A stretch of 64,000 nucleotides of DNA from Halictus rubicundus (GCF_050948215.1 NC_135157.1:9610001-9674000), one strand, 5' to 3'. Positions 46,149 through 57,572 are shown, counted from the stretch's first letter. Notes: generated by a model from the letters alone, not told the origin. A program made the numbers and translations.

Positions 46149-46475
46149 GCAAGGTTCAAAGGATTATATGTTGTAAACAAATTACACGACATCGAAATAA
46201 TGACTTAAACCCCCCTAATTTCCCGCATATTCCACTCCAGCAAACATAATTTTGACCAAAGCCCCCCACATCATCCCCAAGAGATGATTCAATTCTCCAG
46301 TCAAAAACTCTTTCCCAAAAATATGCAACAGCAACATTCAAAAGATTATATCCCATAAATAAATTATACGGCATCGAAGTGATGACTTAAACCCCCCGTA
46401 ATTCCCCACACTCTACACTCCTGCACATTTCATTTTGACCAAAACCCCCCACGTCGTCCCTGAAACATGATCAAT
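46149..46475 (+). repeat. Two-copy tandem duplication, 182 bp
   Basis: GCAAGGTTCAAAGGATTATA (46149) recurs as GCAACATTCAAAAGATTATA (46331). ATGACTTAAACCCCCC follows at 46200 and 46382, then TTTTGACCAAAGCCCCCCAC and TTTTGACCAAAACCCCCCAC. Spacing stays at exactly 182 bp over most of the unit. The second copy fades near 46475. The unit is close to nucleosome-repeat length. The origin is unknown and there is no coding frame. Confidence 0.9.
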
Positions 46476-46479
46476 ATCG

Positions 46480-48000
46480 CTAAGAATAATTCCTGCAAGG
46501 ACCACGTTTGTTCCGATCGAATATATCCTGTCAGGATTGGCAGATCAAGATGGCGGACGTTCAGGGGTAAGGTGGCGACACTAACTCGTGGCACAGGGTC
46601 CGTTCATTGTCCTGGTGCCGCAGGACCTGAGGCCCCCCGGGAGCAGGCTCGAGAGTCCTTGGACCGTCCGTTTCGAGGAGCGCTTTCGGCCGAAAATTAA
46701 GTTCCGGACCACCCGTGGCAACAACTAATGTAACTCCCGGCGCCGTCGTCCTCGTAAAAATAACGCCCGCGCCGTGGAAATCCGGCGACAAATTGAAAAA
46801 TGATTCTTCCGGCCGGCCGGCCGGGTCCCCGGGGATGCGGGGCTTTAGCCCCTTCAGCGTCGGGACGCTGAACTTCGACTCGACCCGGCGACGATACTCT
46901 AAGGGGTTGAGGACGTTACGCTCTCGGGTTTCTCTATTTTCCGGGGGGACGCCGGGGCTGACTGCTTCGAGTATACTTGGCCAAATGATCGAGCTCGTAA
47001 AATGCAGATGAACGGATTAGCTAGGAAAATGCCTGGTGAATGTTTGAGAAATGCCTCCGATGGATCCCTGTCTTCGTTTATCTGCTAATTGACTGGTTTC
47101 GCTCCTGTATATATTTATTATCTGGCATCAAGCCGCGGTAATACAAATATTTTTATCTCTTATTAGGATCGTACGTAGACGGACAATATGGTTGCACATA
47201 TAGAAAGACGTCTGAGGAGCAGTTAAGTCTGTCAACACACTTTAATGATACATTCAAGCAGCATGTCTGCCATAGAATGAACGATGACGAAAACGCAAGA
47301 GCATCCAAAGAGCTGATTAACGTTACTCCGAGAATTCCGACATCGAAGTACTGACGCATTTTTCCACTTTATGGAATTAAACGTGAGACACTCGCGTTGG
47401 AATTCGGCCTGCTCCCTGCCCAAAATTGCGCCCCTTCTAGAGCGATTCCGAGCTCTGGGTCCATTATAGTCATTAAGCAAACGGTGCCGCTTCGTTTGGG
47501 GAGGAGAATTCCGTGAGACGGTGTTCTCCTCGGCTCGTTCTATTTAACGAGCATTTATTGTCGCGACCACGCGACGTCCAGCCAGCCTCTATAAATACGT
47601 CGGTGACGGGAGCATGGTTTCTTGCATCGTAATCATTTGTGGCGTCATGGATATCCCTGAAGGGGAGCACCATCTATCTCCGTACGGATGTGGCGATTTG
47701 CGTCATTTCAGTTTTAATATTTTGCTCGGACTAATTCTTTCGGCTGTCTCGACTTCGGCAATCGTTATACAATCGTCATACTGATTAAGAGAAACCATAC
47801 TGACCTGGAACGTGACGTCGACATACGACTTGCCTAAATAAAATTTAATATCGAGTTACGCTGAACATAAATAAATTGCTATTTTTTGGGACTGTACAAA
47901 CACATGCTGAAAATGTGTACTTGTTAAAGAATATTAAAATTCTGTTCCAAGAGAAATATAATGTTTCTCTATATGTTTTTACTTTTTTGTATTTGATCTA
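46480..48000. other. Unique non-coding DNA
   Basis: GC-rich at 46540-46980, with a GC palindrome CCGGCCGGCCGGCCGG at 46809-46824. AT-rich from 47820. Frames up to 98 codons (46715-47011) overlap opposite-strand frames and match no family. Confidence 0.5.
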
Positions 48001-48002
48001 CA

Positions 48003-48047
48003 AACTGTCGTGAATGCGTAAAATCCGCAGTTTAGGTATCGCAGATA
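48003..48047 (+). repeat. Foldback-family copy 7
   Basis: GTGAATGCGTAAAATCCGCA then GTTTAGGTATCGCAG. The core differs from the consensus by one base (GCGTAAA for GCATAAA). A short CGCAGAT trace of the right arm follows. Confidence 0.75.
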
Positions 48048-48049
48048 TT

Positions 48050-48680
48050 TCTTTGAGTTCAACGATCTCTTATATTGATTGGGGACAAGTCTTCGGTGAT
48101 ATCTTGATGCCTGAGACGTTTAGCCGATAATGTATGTGTAACAGGTATCGAGAACGGGTGGAAATTAGTTTGACGCTCCGAACAACCAACGACTCGTGTA
48201 ATTCCGGTTACGTTATCCGAACGGAATTGCCGATAACGACGAGTCATTCGGGTCCCAGTCAATCACCCGGTCCCAGCCAGCGAGTACCCGTTCAAAAATT
48301 AGCATAGTGCCGGTTGATAGCCTAGCTGTGATACATAATTCATAGGGATGCCAGCGTGTGCATCCCACGGGCCGCGCAATAATCGCCGTTCGTTTTTTAT
48401 GTTGAACACCCATATGCGGAAATCATCCGGTTTCACGAACGAACGCGTGCACCGGGTCTCCCCTAATGAAGATCCGCCAAGTATCCTCGATTTGAATCCT
48501 CGATCGACTTCCACCGTAATGTATAAATAGCACTCTATTAAATTTAAAAATTTTAATCTTTATGCAAAATAAAAACTGCATTTGATTCCAAGTAGAAACT
48601 TCTTTCCCTGGTGACCGTAACAGGCTAGAAATAATTCATCCGTATTTTCAAATTCTTTGAATATTCCTTGAAATTGTAGC
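48050..48680. other. Unique non-coding DNA
   Basis: Mixed sequence, no gene. TATGCAAAATAAAAACTGCA near 48562 is a possible degenerate trace of the foldback family. Confidence 0.45.
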
Positions 48681-48728
48681 TACTCATTTTCCCCATAAAC
48701 GCATAAAAACCGCAGCCTATTGATTACA
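48681..48728 (+). repeat. Foldback-family copy 8
   Basis: TACTCATTTTCCCCATAAAC then GCATAAAAACCGCAGCCTAT and TGATTAC. It shares the extended left arm TACTCATTT..CCATAAACGCA with copy 6 (34783-34836), which defines the outer limit of the family. Confidence 0.75.
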
Positions 48729-48729
48729 A

Positions 48730-49700
48730 AGTACTTTCTATTGTTTGTACAATTGTGCTGAGGGGTTTCTGAATTCCTGAGTTGGCTTCCAGTGCAAAGA
48801 AGATTGAACCTGTAAAGATGGGAAGGGTTCAACGAAGGGTTAAATAAGTTTCACCCTACAGAAAGAAGGGATCAATTCCTTCGTCCATCTGGAGAATTGA
48901 ATCTTCTACCATCTAAAACAATTAATCTCTTCCAAAAACCCAGCTGCGAATTCTCAGTTTCGAGGTTCAGCCACTTTGAAACGAGTTTTCGCAAGGCTCT
49001 GGGTAAGACCTTCATTCCGGGGGGCGGGAATCATGTTTTCCACGATGTAGACATAGTCGATTTTCACGTTTCCGGGTCGAGGGTCCTCGGCCCGTATGCG
49101 AGACACTCGCCGCGGGCCGCGAAGACGAGCGTGATTTCAGGCACGCGCTCGATTTGCTCTTTCTTGCGAAACGCGAACGGCTCGCGCACGAAAGTATTTA
49201 ACCCGAAAGGGGTATTAAGCAACGGACGCAGCCTTTGATTCCGACGATATTTACGGCGGTCGCCGCCACGCTCGAGGTTTCACTGAACTAGTTTTCCGCC
49301 GCGAGTGGTGCAAGGATATGACACACATACCGGCCACGTGGAGAACGTTCGCGCGAACACCGGCGAGAACCAAAGGTTCTTCGTCGGTGAAACGAGTTTC
49401 TCGGAGTTTTTCCACGGGCTTTTCGGTATTTTATTTTTACTAGTCTACGGTCGCGTAGTACTACGTTCCGTGGCCTGGCTTCGAGAGCCCTTGACACGGT
49501 ACTACGTCATTCACGTTTAAAACGACGTGCTCGCCGGATTTTCTCAACTGGAGGCGTTAATGACGTAGCGTGCAGGTATTACGCGCGTGGAAAGCGTTTT
49601 CGAAAGAAATTAAATTCCCTGAAATTTGTCTAGTAATTTCGAGGTAGAACAGTAAATAAATATCGGTGTCAATCGTTTGTTTAATTGCCAAAGAATTAGA
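48730..49700. other. Unique non-coding DNA
   Basis: CGAAGGGTTAA motif at 48833, preceded by GAAGGGTTC. GC-rich at 49010-49330. The 113-codon plus-strand frame at 48897-49238 is Ser/Arg/Phe-rich without a known domain. Nothing else. Confidence 0.45.
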
Positions 49701-49708
49701 GAAGAATC

Positions 49709-49905
49709 TATGGAGGGGTCAGGGAGGGTGGAGAAGGATTTAAGAGAAGGTGGGAGAGATCAGGGAAAGTGGGAAAAGATCTAGGATGGGTGATCTCGGG
49801 AAAGAAGGTGGATCTAGAGAAAGGAGGATCTAGAGAAAGGAGAGGGATCTAGTGGAGGAGAAAAAAGGAATCAAGGGATCAAGGAAGGGAGCAGGGGATT
49901 CAAGA
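49709..49905 (+). repeat. Purine-rich minisatellite, GGATCTAGAGAAA-type
   Basis: Almost 200 bp of A/G-dominated plus strand. GGATCTAGAGAAAGGA occurs twice in tandem at about 49810 and 49827, with related GATCTAG or GATCAGGGAAA units near 49767, 49781 and 49847. Strong strand asymmetry makes it a candidate for triplex structure. Confidence 0.8.
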
Positions 49906-49909
49906 TTAA

Positions 49910-50850
49910 AATTATATTTGCCTTGTAACACCATTTTTAAACAATATTTCAATGTTATAGGATCTCCGTCCGCCCAGGCCCATAATGTCACATGAATCGA
50001 TCACATGACCGGCGGTGCGACGCGACGCTTCGAACTTGCAGATCGCATAGCGACTTTACCATACCGAAATCAAGTCCGAGATTTCAGTGCTGCTTGTCTT
50101 ACTTTATTAATATTGCCTTTGAGAAGTGTTTTCCTCTTCTCGGTCGAAACGATCTACTCAACTTTCCGCACAACAGGAAGCTGTTATCTCGTAGCACTAG
50201 CTCTTTGAGCGGAGGTTCGTAAACGCGGCACGGTAGAAAGAAGAAGGAAGAGGGCTAGGGAGAGAGATAGAGAAGGAGAGAAAGGCGGGACACGAAAGTA
50301 CGGTGTTTCATTGAGAAAAGTTTAGATCCCCGGGTGCCGCGGCATCGGGAGCCTTTAATAATCTGCATTTCAATTCGCGGAGCGTCGTAAAGCGTCCCGT
50401 CCTCCTCCCCCCACCATTCCCCTGGCCCAGCTCGCACTTTTACGCATACATTCCATCTTGGGAGATAAAGAGGAATGTCGCGAGTAATGGGGCTCGCGAA
50501 ATGTTTACAGCGGACAATAACGATCCGAGGTCGAGGAGAGACACAACAAGTTGCGAAATAGAAAGGCATTTCCACGGGCGGTGCGTATACCTGATATTTT
50601 ACGACGGGGATGCGACAAGCAACGACAACACGCGACTCTAAACGGCCCCGAACGGCCGCCGTTCCAAAGGCTATGATATCGACGCAGCGCATCGCCTCAA
50701 ATAACTTCACCTCCTACGAGAGACAACACCTATCTGCCCCGTCTGACTTGCCTCTTATACTATCTTCGGCCCCCGGGCTCGATACCCTACCGAACTCCCC
50801 TAATTTCGTTCGATCCAATTTACTTATTGTCCCTGGAAACGTACCTCGGC
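49910..50850. other. Unique non-coding DNA
   Basis: Mixed. A 151-codon minus-strand frame (50255-50710) overlaps part of a 143-codon plus-strand frame (50610-51041); neither shows a domain or family resemblance. A purine-rich stretch lies at 50235-50290. Confidence 0.45.
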
Positions 50851-50853
50851 TTT

Positions 50854-50904
50854 ACCAATCATTAAACTATGCATTTTATGCGTTCGTGACAGAAATGGGT
50901 AAGT
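50854..50904 (-). repeat. Foldback-family copy 9
   Basis: Plus-strand AAACTATGCATTTTATGCGT then TCGTGACAGAAATGGGTAAG. On the minus strand the outer arm ACCCATTTCTGTCACGAACG and GCATAAAATGCATAGTTTA match the family with two changes in the CCGCAG core. Confidence 0.6.
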
Positions 50905-51130
50905 CAGATTCGACACAGCAAAAACATTCAAAGAATTTTTCAACATTCACTATTTTATTGAACCTTAACACCATGAAATGTACTTCATCATTTTGTAATA
51001 CATCTCGCAAGAGATTTTCTAATAGAAAAAGAAAACCATGAAATGTGGTGTTCAAATATTGATTTATTATCTTTCCAAAATAAGCATGAATAATTATTAA
51101 AAAATGGAAGATATTGATGCGGACAATTTT

Positions 51131-51165
51131 TACTGTGCGTCAAGATCCGCCGTCTACGAATCACT
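51131..51165 (+). repeat. Foldback-family copy 10
   Basis: ACTGTGCGTCAAGATCCGCC then GTCTACGAATCAC. The core is diverged (GCGTCAAGATCCGCCGTCTA against GCATAAA-ATCCGCAGTCTA) but the order is kept. Confidence 0.5.
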
Positions 51166-51169
51166 CTGA

Positions 51170-51475
51170 TAATTTTATGGTCCAAATACCTTTTTTGGAC
51201 AACTATAAATTTGAGGCATTGAGATACAGAAATTATAAGTAACAACGGACCTGTTACGGAACGTCATAGAAAATTTTTGGGGGTTGACGCAAGGGTTAAG
51301 GAGGTGTCTATTGAACACCAATGAGGAGTTAAGGGTTGATAGGAGGAATTTCAGACCCAAACAAAATCTCCCGGAAACAGAACGAAACTGATCTAGAACG
51401 GGCTTGATGAGTAACGCTGGCCAATGGAATTAGAACGACCAGGTCCGAGAATTGAACGCGACGCGCATGCAGGTC
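51170..51475. other. Unique non-coding DNA
   Basis: CGCAAGGGTTAA motif at 51288 and a further GTTAAGGGTT at 51329, about 40 bp apart. No gene. Confidence 0.4.
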
Positions 51476-51480
51476 GGTGC

Positions 51481-51516
51481 TCGTCGTCGTCGTTGTCGTG
51501 TTCGTCGTCGTCGACG
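51481..51516. repeat. CGT/CGA trinucleotide repeat
   Basis: TCG/CGT triplets with a few interruptions (TTGTCGTG). It gives a spurious Ser-rich reading (plus, 51424-51726). Confidence 0.9.
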
Positions 51517-51663
51517 GCGCCCACCAATAATACATCGCCGTCTGCTAAATCGGTGCTACCTGGCCCGAATAATGCCTCTAAAAATACGGTGAACCCGAGC
51601 AGGAAGCGGTCTCGGCGTGCGCATACCGACGGTGTCGACCATTTCGTCGTTGACGGAGCGTCC

Positions 51664-51724
51664 CGTCGTCGACGTCGTCTTCGTCGTCGTCGTCGACGTC
51701 GACGACGTCGTCCGTCCGTCCGTT
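51664..51724. repeat. CGT/CGA trinucleotide repeat with internal dyads
   Basis: CGTCGTCGACGTCGTCTTCG, then (CGT)n, and GTCGACGTCGACGAC, so the tract contains self-complementary GTCGAC/GACGTC units and could form hairpins. It ends in CGTCCGTCCGTCCG. It reads as Arg or Val/Asp runs. Confidence 0.9.
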
Positions 51725-51729
51725 AGCTC

Positions 51730-53305
51730 GCACTCGCGCGAACACCGTGCCCAGCCGGCGCGGAATTTAATCGCGCTATTAACACTCTCCGCTTGGGAAA
51801 CAGTCTGCTGGATTTCAAGCAGCAGCCGTCCTCGGAATGCTAAACAACGGCCCGACGGTGCCCGACTACGGGATCGTGCGCGAAATTATTAGACCCGTGC
51901 AAAAGTAATCACGAATTTTGTTGGTCTAGCTCGCCCGAGGCGATAGTCACACTAAATCTTCAATGATATCGAGGAATACAGAAGATTCACGGAGTTTAAA
52001 AATGCCTACATATTGTGTTCGGTCTATTCAAATTGTTAATAAAAAATAGAAGTTTCGGAGTAGCTCCTGCTTCTTGGAAAAAATTTTATTTTGGAGAAAC
52101 GTCTGCTGTGTATATATGTATGAATTAAGGGTATGTGCTTCTTGTCAGACAAGAGGCTGTAGATAGGGGATTTTTGGGAATTTTTTTCTAGAAAATTGTG
52201 GGATTTTATTAAAAAAATCTTTTTGTGTTTGAAGGAGCATACTCTGGAGAGTGTCTCGTAATTTGTTCTGTTTAAAAATATTGATCTGTTGCAAAGTTAT
52301 GGCTGGTTGCCCGGAGGTCCTTTTTAATGACGTCAATGAGCATTGCTGCTGGTTCATCTGAAATTAAAAATTCGTATGAAATCTGAATAAATGTAATGCT
52401 GGTATTAATGTACAGCTATTTAATTCAACATAGTTGTCGCGTGGAACTATTCCCACCGTTTTGAGAGATTCCACTGACGTCTTAATGGCGAAGTTCCGTG
52501 CTGAATTTTAGGAAGAACGGTCCCGTTACTAATTGCGGGGAATTTTGACTTTCTACAGCCGACAGGCACGTCGTCGGAGAGAAAACGTTGAATTAGAAGT
52601 GTGTTTGATCATGCTGATCGAACGGTACTGGTTTTTTTGCGATCGCTGCTGGAATTTTTATTGCGTAGGTATTTTGTCAACAAGTGGACTCAGACACCTG
52701 ACATATTTCAATAAACTTTGACTCGCATGATGTGCCTCTTGTATCAATTTATACTCATTATATGTTTTACTCAGTCGTTATGTGTCAAGTGAGAACACAA
52801 ATATTCATATTCTCGTTACACTATCTTCCTTTACCAGTGTGTTATAACTATACTAAGGAACGGGGTTAATTTCTCCGTTAAAAAAATATCAACTGTCACA
52901 AGTATACTGGTTCTTGCTGAGTTTACGTATTGCCGGGAGATTGCAAAGCCGTGATACTAGGAACGAGAAAGAAACGTTCGAGCGAAGTCGGAAACGAACC
53001 GCAATAGTTCTCGTTCCAAGTCCGCAACAAACGTATCCATCGCGTTGCGACGCGACGTTGAACGGCAGCTTTCGTCGGGCCGTTGCTTTCTACGCGACCC
53101 GATAATAACGGGAATTGATATAATAATCGCGGGGCCGTCGCCGGACGGCTGCGGGAGGCGGTTTAAAATTAAACTGCAGCTGCGGTAAAAGCAACTCCGG
53201 CTGTGGAAGAGCCGAAGGTTACTAATATCGCTCTCTGTCCGCGACGGCACAATGGCCACCGAGAGAAATCAATAGGAGCTTCCTCCTCGTGGATCACGCT
53301 TCCTT
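51730..53305. other. Unique non-coding DNA
   Basis: GC-rich to 51900, AT-rich from 51950 to 52450, mixed beyond. Frames do not exceed 100 codons. A single nearly palindromic GTTTAAAATTAAAC lies near 53160. No gene recognised. Confidence 0.5.
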
Positions 53306-53310
53306 TTCTC

Positions 53311-53325
53311 TTTTTTTTTTTTTTT
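53311..53325. repeat. Poly-T tract (15 T)
   Basis: Homopolymer of 15 T preceded by TCCTTTTCTC. No element boundary or target duplication is seen, so it is not assigned as a retroposon tail. Confidence 0.9.
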
Positions 53326-53329
53326 ACGG

Positions 53330-54155
53330 CTGTGTCGACGCATCAGAAAGCAATAACACGCCGGTGAACCGCCGCTTCCGCTTCGCGAGCTCCTTCCGCT
53401 ACCAGCGCGCGACGTCGACTTTAAAACCTGTTCCCGACCAAATATTTTTGAATATTCTACCTTTCTTTGCATTTTCTAACAGGTTAAAGCTTCAGGAATA
53501 TTCTGACAAAATGGTGCATCCAAGTTTTTAAAAGCTACGAAGTTATTGGAGCTTAACGCTACACCGTAGGTTTTATAAAGTTTATTTTATTTACAGATAA
53601 TCCAATTTTGATATCCCGTTTGTGTAAAAATTTGTACATACAGTTGGAACATCGACAAAAGTGCGTATGAAAGCCTGATTACAGAACCTCACGTATATTC
53701 TTTAAAAAAAATGGTCAAATTATACTTGCAATATTTCTCGAATTTCTAGAACTCTATTTCTGGAACTTGGACAATTTTTCTCGGGATAGAAATGATAATT
53801 TATGAAAAAATTGTTATATACATCTCGAACTGTATACTTTCCTCTACAAATCCTGTAAGTTTCATTGAAAAATTATCTATAAATAATCAGCCACTTGAAT
53901 TTATAAATTCTTTCGAGAATTCACGAAACTCGAAGATTTATAGGCGTTGTATTATTAAAATGCAGTCGTATCGAAGTATCAGACCCGGGAAGAAGGCGTC
54001 CCGGGTAATTATCTTCGGCAAAAAAAGAATTAATAATTAATAATCGGCGACGGACAGACCGGTTTTATAAATGCTCTCGAATTGAATCGCGTCTCCCGGT
54101 TTCCGATTCCACGGGCAAACAATCCCGCGGCGAGGACACCCTCGTCGGTTCCCCA
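53330..54155. other. Mostly AT-rich non-coding DNA
   Basis: No gene. The 82-codon frame at 53792-54040 is a chance frame in AT-rich DNA. No arrays were seen. Confidence 0.5.
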
Positions 54156-54159
54156 TTAT

Positions 54160-54680
54160 ACGGGGGAATATCGATTAATCGATTAAGTAACAATACGTAA
54201 GGAACGAGAATATGAATTATTTATACGCTCAAGTAATTCCATCTCGGCCAAGCGATCGCAATGCGACTCGGTCTTCCCGGTTTTGTTTTCGATTTAACTC
54301 CTTGCAAGGCCCTGTAGCATTATTCTCGCCGCTTTTGCCCCGAATGGCTCGAATTAATCTGGCCACTTTTCAGCGGCCTGGCCGGTGGTAACGTTTCCCT
54401 TTAGCCTCTCTCTGATCGAGCCCCGGCGAGATTGCCCTGCTCTCTCCCCGCGATCAATTAGGAAATATTTATTGATTAAAATGGTGCCTTTTGTGTCGGA
54501 CCCACTACAACTCTCGGCTCGATATCCTCGAGCGTCTCGAGTTTGATCTTAATCAAACAATTAATTCGTCGCCGGGCTGTTTGCTCGCTGCATTCAGCCT
54601 GTGTGTCAAGACGACGACGGCCTTATTCATTAGGGACGGAAGCTGTCTTTAACCGTGGCGTTTAGTATGCGCGATTTACT
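54160..54680. promoter_or_regulatory. Homeodomain-motif-rich block, possible enhancer
   Basis: A perfect palindrome ATCGATTAATCGAT (54170-54183) is followed by at least eight more TAAT/ATTA motifs (for example GAATTATTTA, CAAGTAATTCC, GAATTAATCTGG, TTATTGATTAAAATGG, CTTAATCAAACAATTAATTC) set in GC-rich unique DNA to about 54560. TAAT cores are homeodomain sites and ATCGAT-type sites suit Cut/Onecut factors. Regulatory function is inferred from clustering only. Confidence 0.3.
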
Positions 54681-54684
54681 GGCT

Positions 54685-55460
54685 AGAGGCTGCAAATTGT
54701 AATATCGTAGCACGAGATTCGATTTCAAATTATATTCAGCCAACTGGAGATATCTAAGATCCATGATTTTTCTATGCAGGAGCGATATTTGTTACGTGGA
54801 TTTTTTTCACTGTTCAAGTGGTCTACCTTTTTTCTATGACAAAGGAATTTGAGAAATTACCGTCTTTACTGATAATTAGGCTGAGGATGTAGATGTGCAA
54901 TAAGAATTGTGTTCATTACCAGAAACCGACAGGTTGTACGGATTTCCAGGTCAAAAGGTGCCGGAACGATGTCAACCAGTGCCCAGGCCGTCGTCTCGAT
55001 AATCACGAGGATAAATCGGCTAATAAAACGGGCTCTCTCTCCTCTCTCCTCTCTCCCCGGGCGTTGAAGTGTTTGACGACAAGGGAGCAGCATTGCTAAG
55101 ACGCTCGGTTAATAGACTAATAACCTTCGAGCATTATCTGAATACGCTCGGCCATTGTTATTACGCAGTACGCTGCTATCAGAAAACTGGAGCGATCGAT
55201 TCCCCGCTTGGTCTAGTTTCAGCGAAGTTGCAGATCGAGTTAAACGGATCTAAAACTTCGACGAGCCGTCCGTAGCGACCTACAACGCGAGATTTTCTTG
55301 TTGCTGGTCGCCACAAACTTCTGCTGGACCATTGGACCCAAACATCCAGAAAGGTCTCACAAAAATGATCAGATTGAATATGTTGGGATCTATAGAGAGA
55401 AAAATTAGTTAGAAAAATGTACGATTGATATCAGAAAAGACATTCTTATGTTTGATTGTG
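54685..55460. other. Unique non-coding DNA with a short CT tract
   Basis: Mixed composition. A CT-rich run lies at 55033-55058. Frames of 68-75 codons overlap on opposite strands. No gene. Confidence 0.5.
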
Positions 55461-55462
55461 TT

Positions 55463-55481
55463 TGACCTTGATTGACCTTGA
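55463..55481 (-). promoter_or_regulatory. Tandem TCAAGGTCA nuclear-receptor half-sites
   Basis: On the minus strand TCAAGGTCA occurs twice, 10 bp apart (55473-55481 and 55463-55471). TCAAGGTCA is the extended half-site bound by monomeric FTZ-F1/SF-1 and ERR-type receptors. Two exact copies at helical spacing are unlikely by chance, but they could also stem from a 10-bp duplication. No promoter is identified nearby. Confidence 0.4.
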
Positions 55482-55484
55482 AGG

Positions 55485-56130
55485 AGATTGAACGAGGTTG
55501 CTTATGTTTGTGCAGGAGTGCGGTCCAAGGTTTTTTTTACAAGAAAGAACGCTTATTTGAGATCGTCGAGTACTTTTATTTTCAGCCTTAAAATATCGAT
55601 TAATATTCTTGTAAAATGCATCATTACTGTGTCGAATTTTAATCAATAATTAGAACTGCCATACGAAAATTCGTTTGACACGCAGAATTATATTACTATC
55701 ACTCATCAAATAATATCTGTACTTCATTTAACGTAGATTGCAGAATTAATGGATTTATGAGAAGCACAAGTAGGCGACGCATGAAATAGAAAATACGAAA
55801 TATGAATGCTGTTAAATCGAGTCATTGGTTCCCAGGGAACGTTATGGCCGCCAACTTGTGGATTAACAACCGATTGCATAGAACCGTATTTCGCCAATTG
55901 GCAATCGGCTTTCCTGTGTACCCAGGCCCCGGCCCGTAAAATGCCTACAAATCCGCTCACATAATTTCCTTTCGAAATAGCCCACGCTCTCCGCGCACTT
56001 TCTCCTTGTTGTTTTATCGAGAGTGCGTGACACGCACGCGATCCGCTCGCGATGGTTTCGTGCCGATCGGGTTTAGAACGGGCCTGGATCGCTAGATCCA
56101 GCCTCTCCATTGTTGCTGTTCCTTTCGTTC
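55485..56130. other. Unique non-coding DNA
   Basis: AT-rich to 55800, GC-richer beyond. The 188-codon minus-strand frame at 55724-56290 passes through the GA tract as a Ser-Leu run and matches no family. Confidence 0.5.
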
Positions 56131-56131
56131 C

Positions 56132-56171
56132 GAGAGAGAGAGAGAGGGAGAGAGAAAGAGAGAGAGAGAGG
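56132..56171. repeat. (GA)n microsatellite, interrupted
   Basis: GA units with GGGA and GAAA interruptions at about 56147-56157. Plus strand is purine-only. Confidence 0.95.
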
Positions 56172-56174
56172 TCA

Positions 56175-57525
56175 GAGATCAGGCCGCTTTCGAGAGTTAT
56201 TAGCACAAGAATGGCCTCCACGATAATGTCAGCGGGAATATCGCGATCGTTCACCTCAGTTTTTCTTTTCGTTTTTTTTCTCGCCACCATGAGACTTGTT
56301 AGTCTCGGGCCGAGAACGAATTCCGCTCGTAAAATCGCGCGGATTTTCTGGGGTTGAATGCGCGCCCGGCACCGAGCTGCGCGAGCAAATCTGGATTATC
56401 CACTGGACACAATGGATAGGGTGTCCGGCCGGTTTATTTTATGTCTTCATTGACGATCAAGTGGGACGTAAATGGCCAACGGACCAAGAAAGAAATGGCT
56501 GTATCGCGGCCACGGGATCGCGAGCCGCAACTTGCGATTTACTGTCCTCCGCTGTTGTTCCGTTCTTTGCGTAATACTTGCGCTTAGAGCGGCTGTCTCC
56601 GTTCGTGTCAACGTTATCGTCTACTCGGGTCGGTTTTCTTGCAGATTCTTAGAGAATGGAGTCGCAAAAATTCCCATTTAAATTTTTAAAAATAAATTTG
56701 TAGCAGTCTGGGAAAAGCAACGTCGACTTTATCTTGAAAAGTAGGTTGTCGAAAATGAACCCTTAAAAGAGGACATTTGTTTTACCTGTAGAGTGCATTT
56801 ACTTTACCCTTTTATAAATCGATGAAACTAAACGGTCCCTTCGAAAATGGTGCGATAAAAGGTTAAATTTTTAAATTGGTGAAGATACAGCTGGAACAAT
56901 ACATTTTCTACTTTGTCTAAAATAATAGTGTCCAGAATTTCCCCGAAAAAAATCATACTTCAACTTTATAAATTGATGAAGTTACAACAGTGTGATAGAA
57001 GGAAAATCAACTTTCTTTATATCGAGCACAATTTTTATTCTCCCACAGTTAAAAAACTCCAAGATGTTGTTGAGACATGGTCCAAAGTGGCCACCGAAAT
57101 GCAGTACTGAAACATTTTAGTTTCAAGCTAAAAAAATCCTAAAATTCATTAATCCTCGACCGTGCATGAAGGAAGACGAAGCGCACGCATGATTTTCTGA
57201 ATATTTTGATTATTTCGAGTGAAGCTTGCAAAGAATGATCCCAATGCATCTCCATTTCTGTAGATGGAGAAATATGGCGTTTGCAGCACGATTATGACGC
57301 ACATTTTCCTTAACACAGCCGTCAGCTGTCTTACATCATGTAAATTGCTATCATTTTACCTGCTGTTGTGGATGCTGCTGTGGTCAATTTATTTTTGTCA
57401 GTATCCTCTTGCCTGAACAATTACCTGGCGCAATATGCTGCGCACCGCTATACGCATAATATTTCATAATTCAGTATTCCTTCTTATTGATATCAGTTCT
57501 GACTATACATAATAGTATGCACAGT
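56175..57525. other. Unique non-coding DNA
   Basis: GC-rich to 56650, then AT-rich. Frames do not exceed 101 codons. Nothing recognised. Confidence 0.5.
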
Positions 57526-57527
57526 GG

Positions 57528-57572
57528 TATCCGGAAATCTGCGATCTAATAACTGTATTGCAACGCAGTAGT
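57528..57572 (+). repeat. Possible degenerate foldback-family copy
   Basis: ATCCGGAAATCTGCGATCTA then ATAACTGTATTGCAACGCAG. It resembles AAATCCGCAGTCTA followed by an ATTATTGCA spacer but lacks the GCATAAA part, so membership is doubtful. Confidence 0.3.

Noticed and set aside
53311..53325. Poly-T run as a retroposon tail
   Set aside because: No upstream element boundary, coding remnant or target duplication could be seen.
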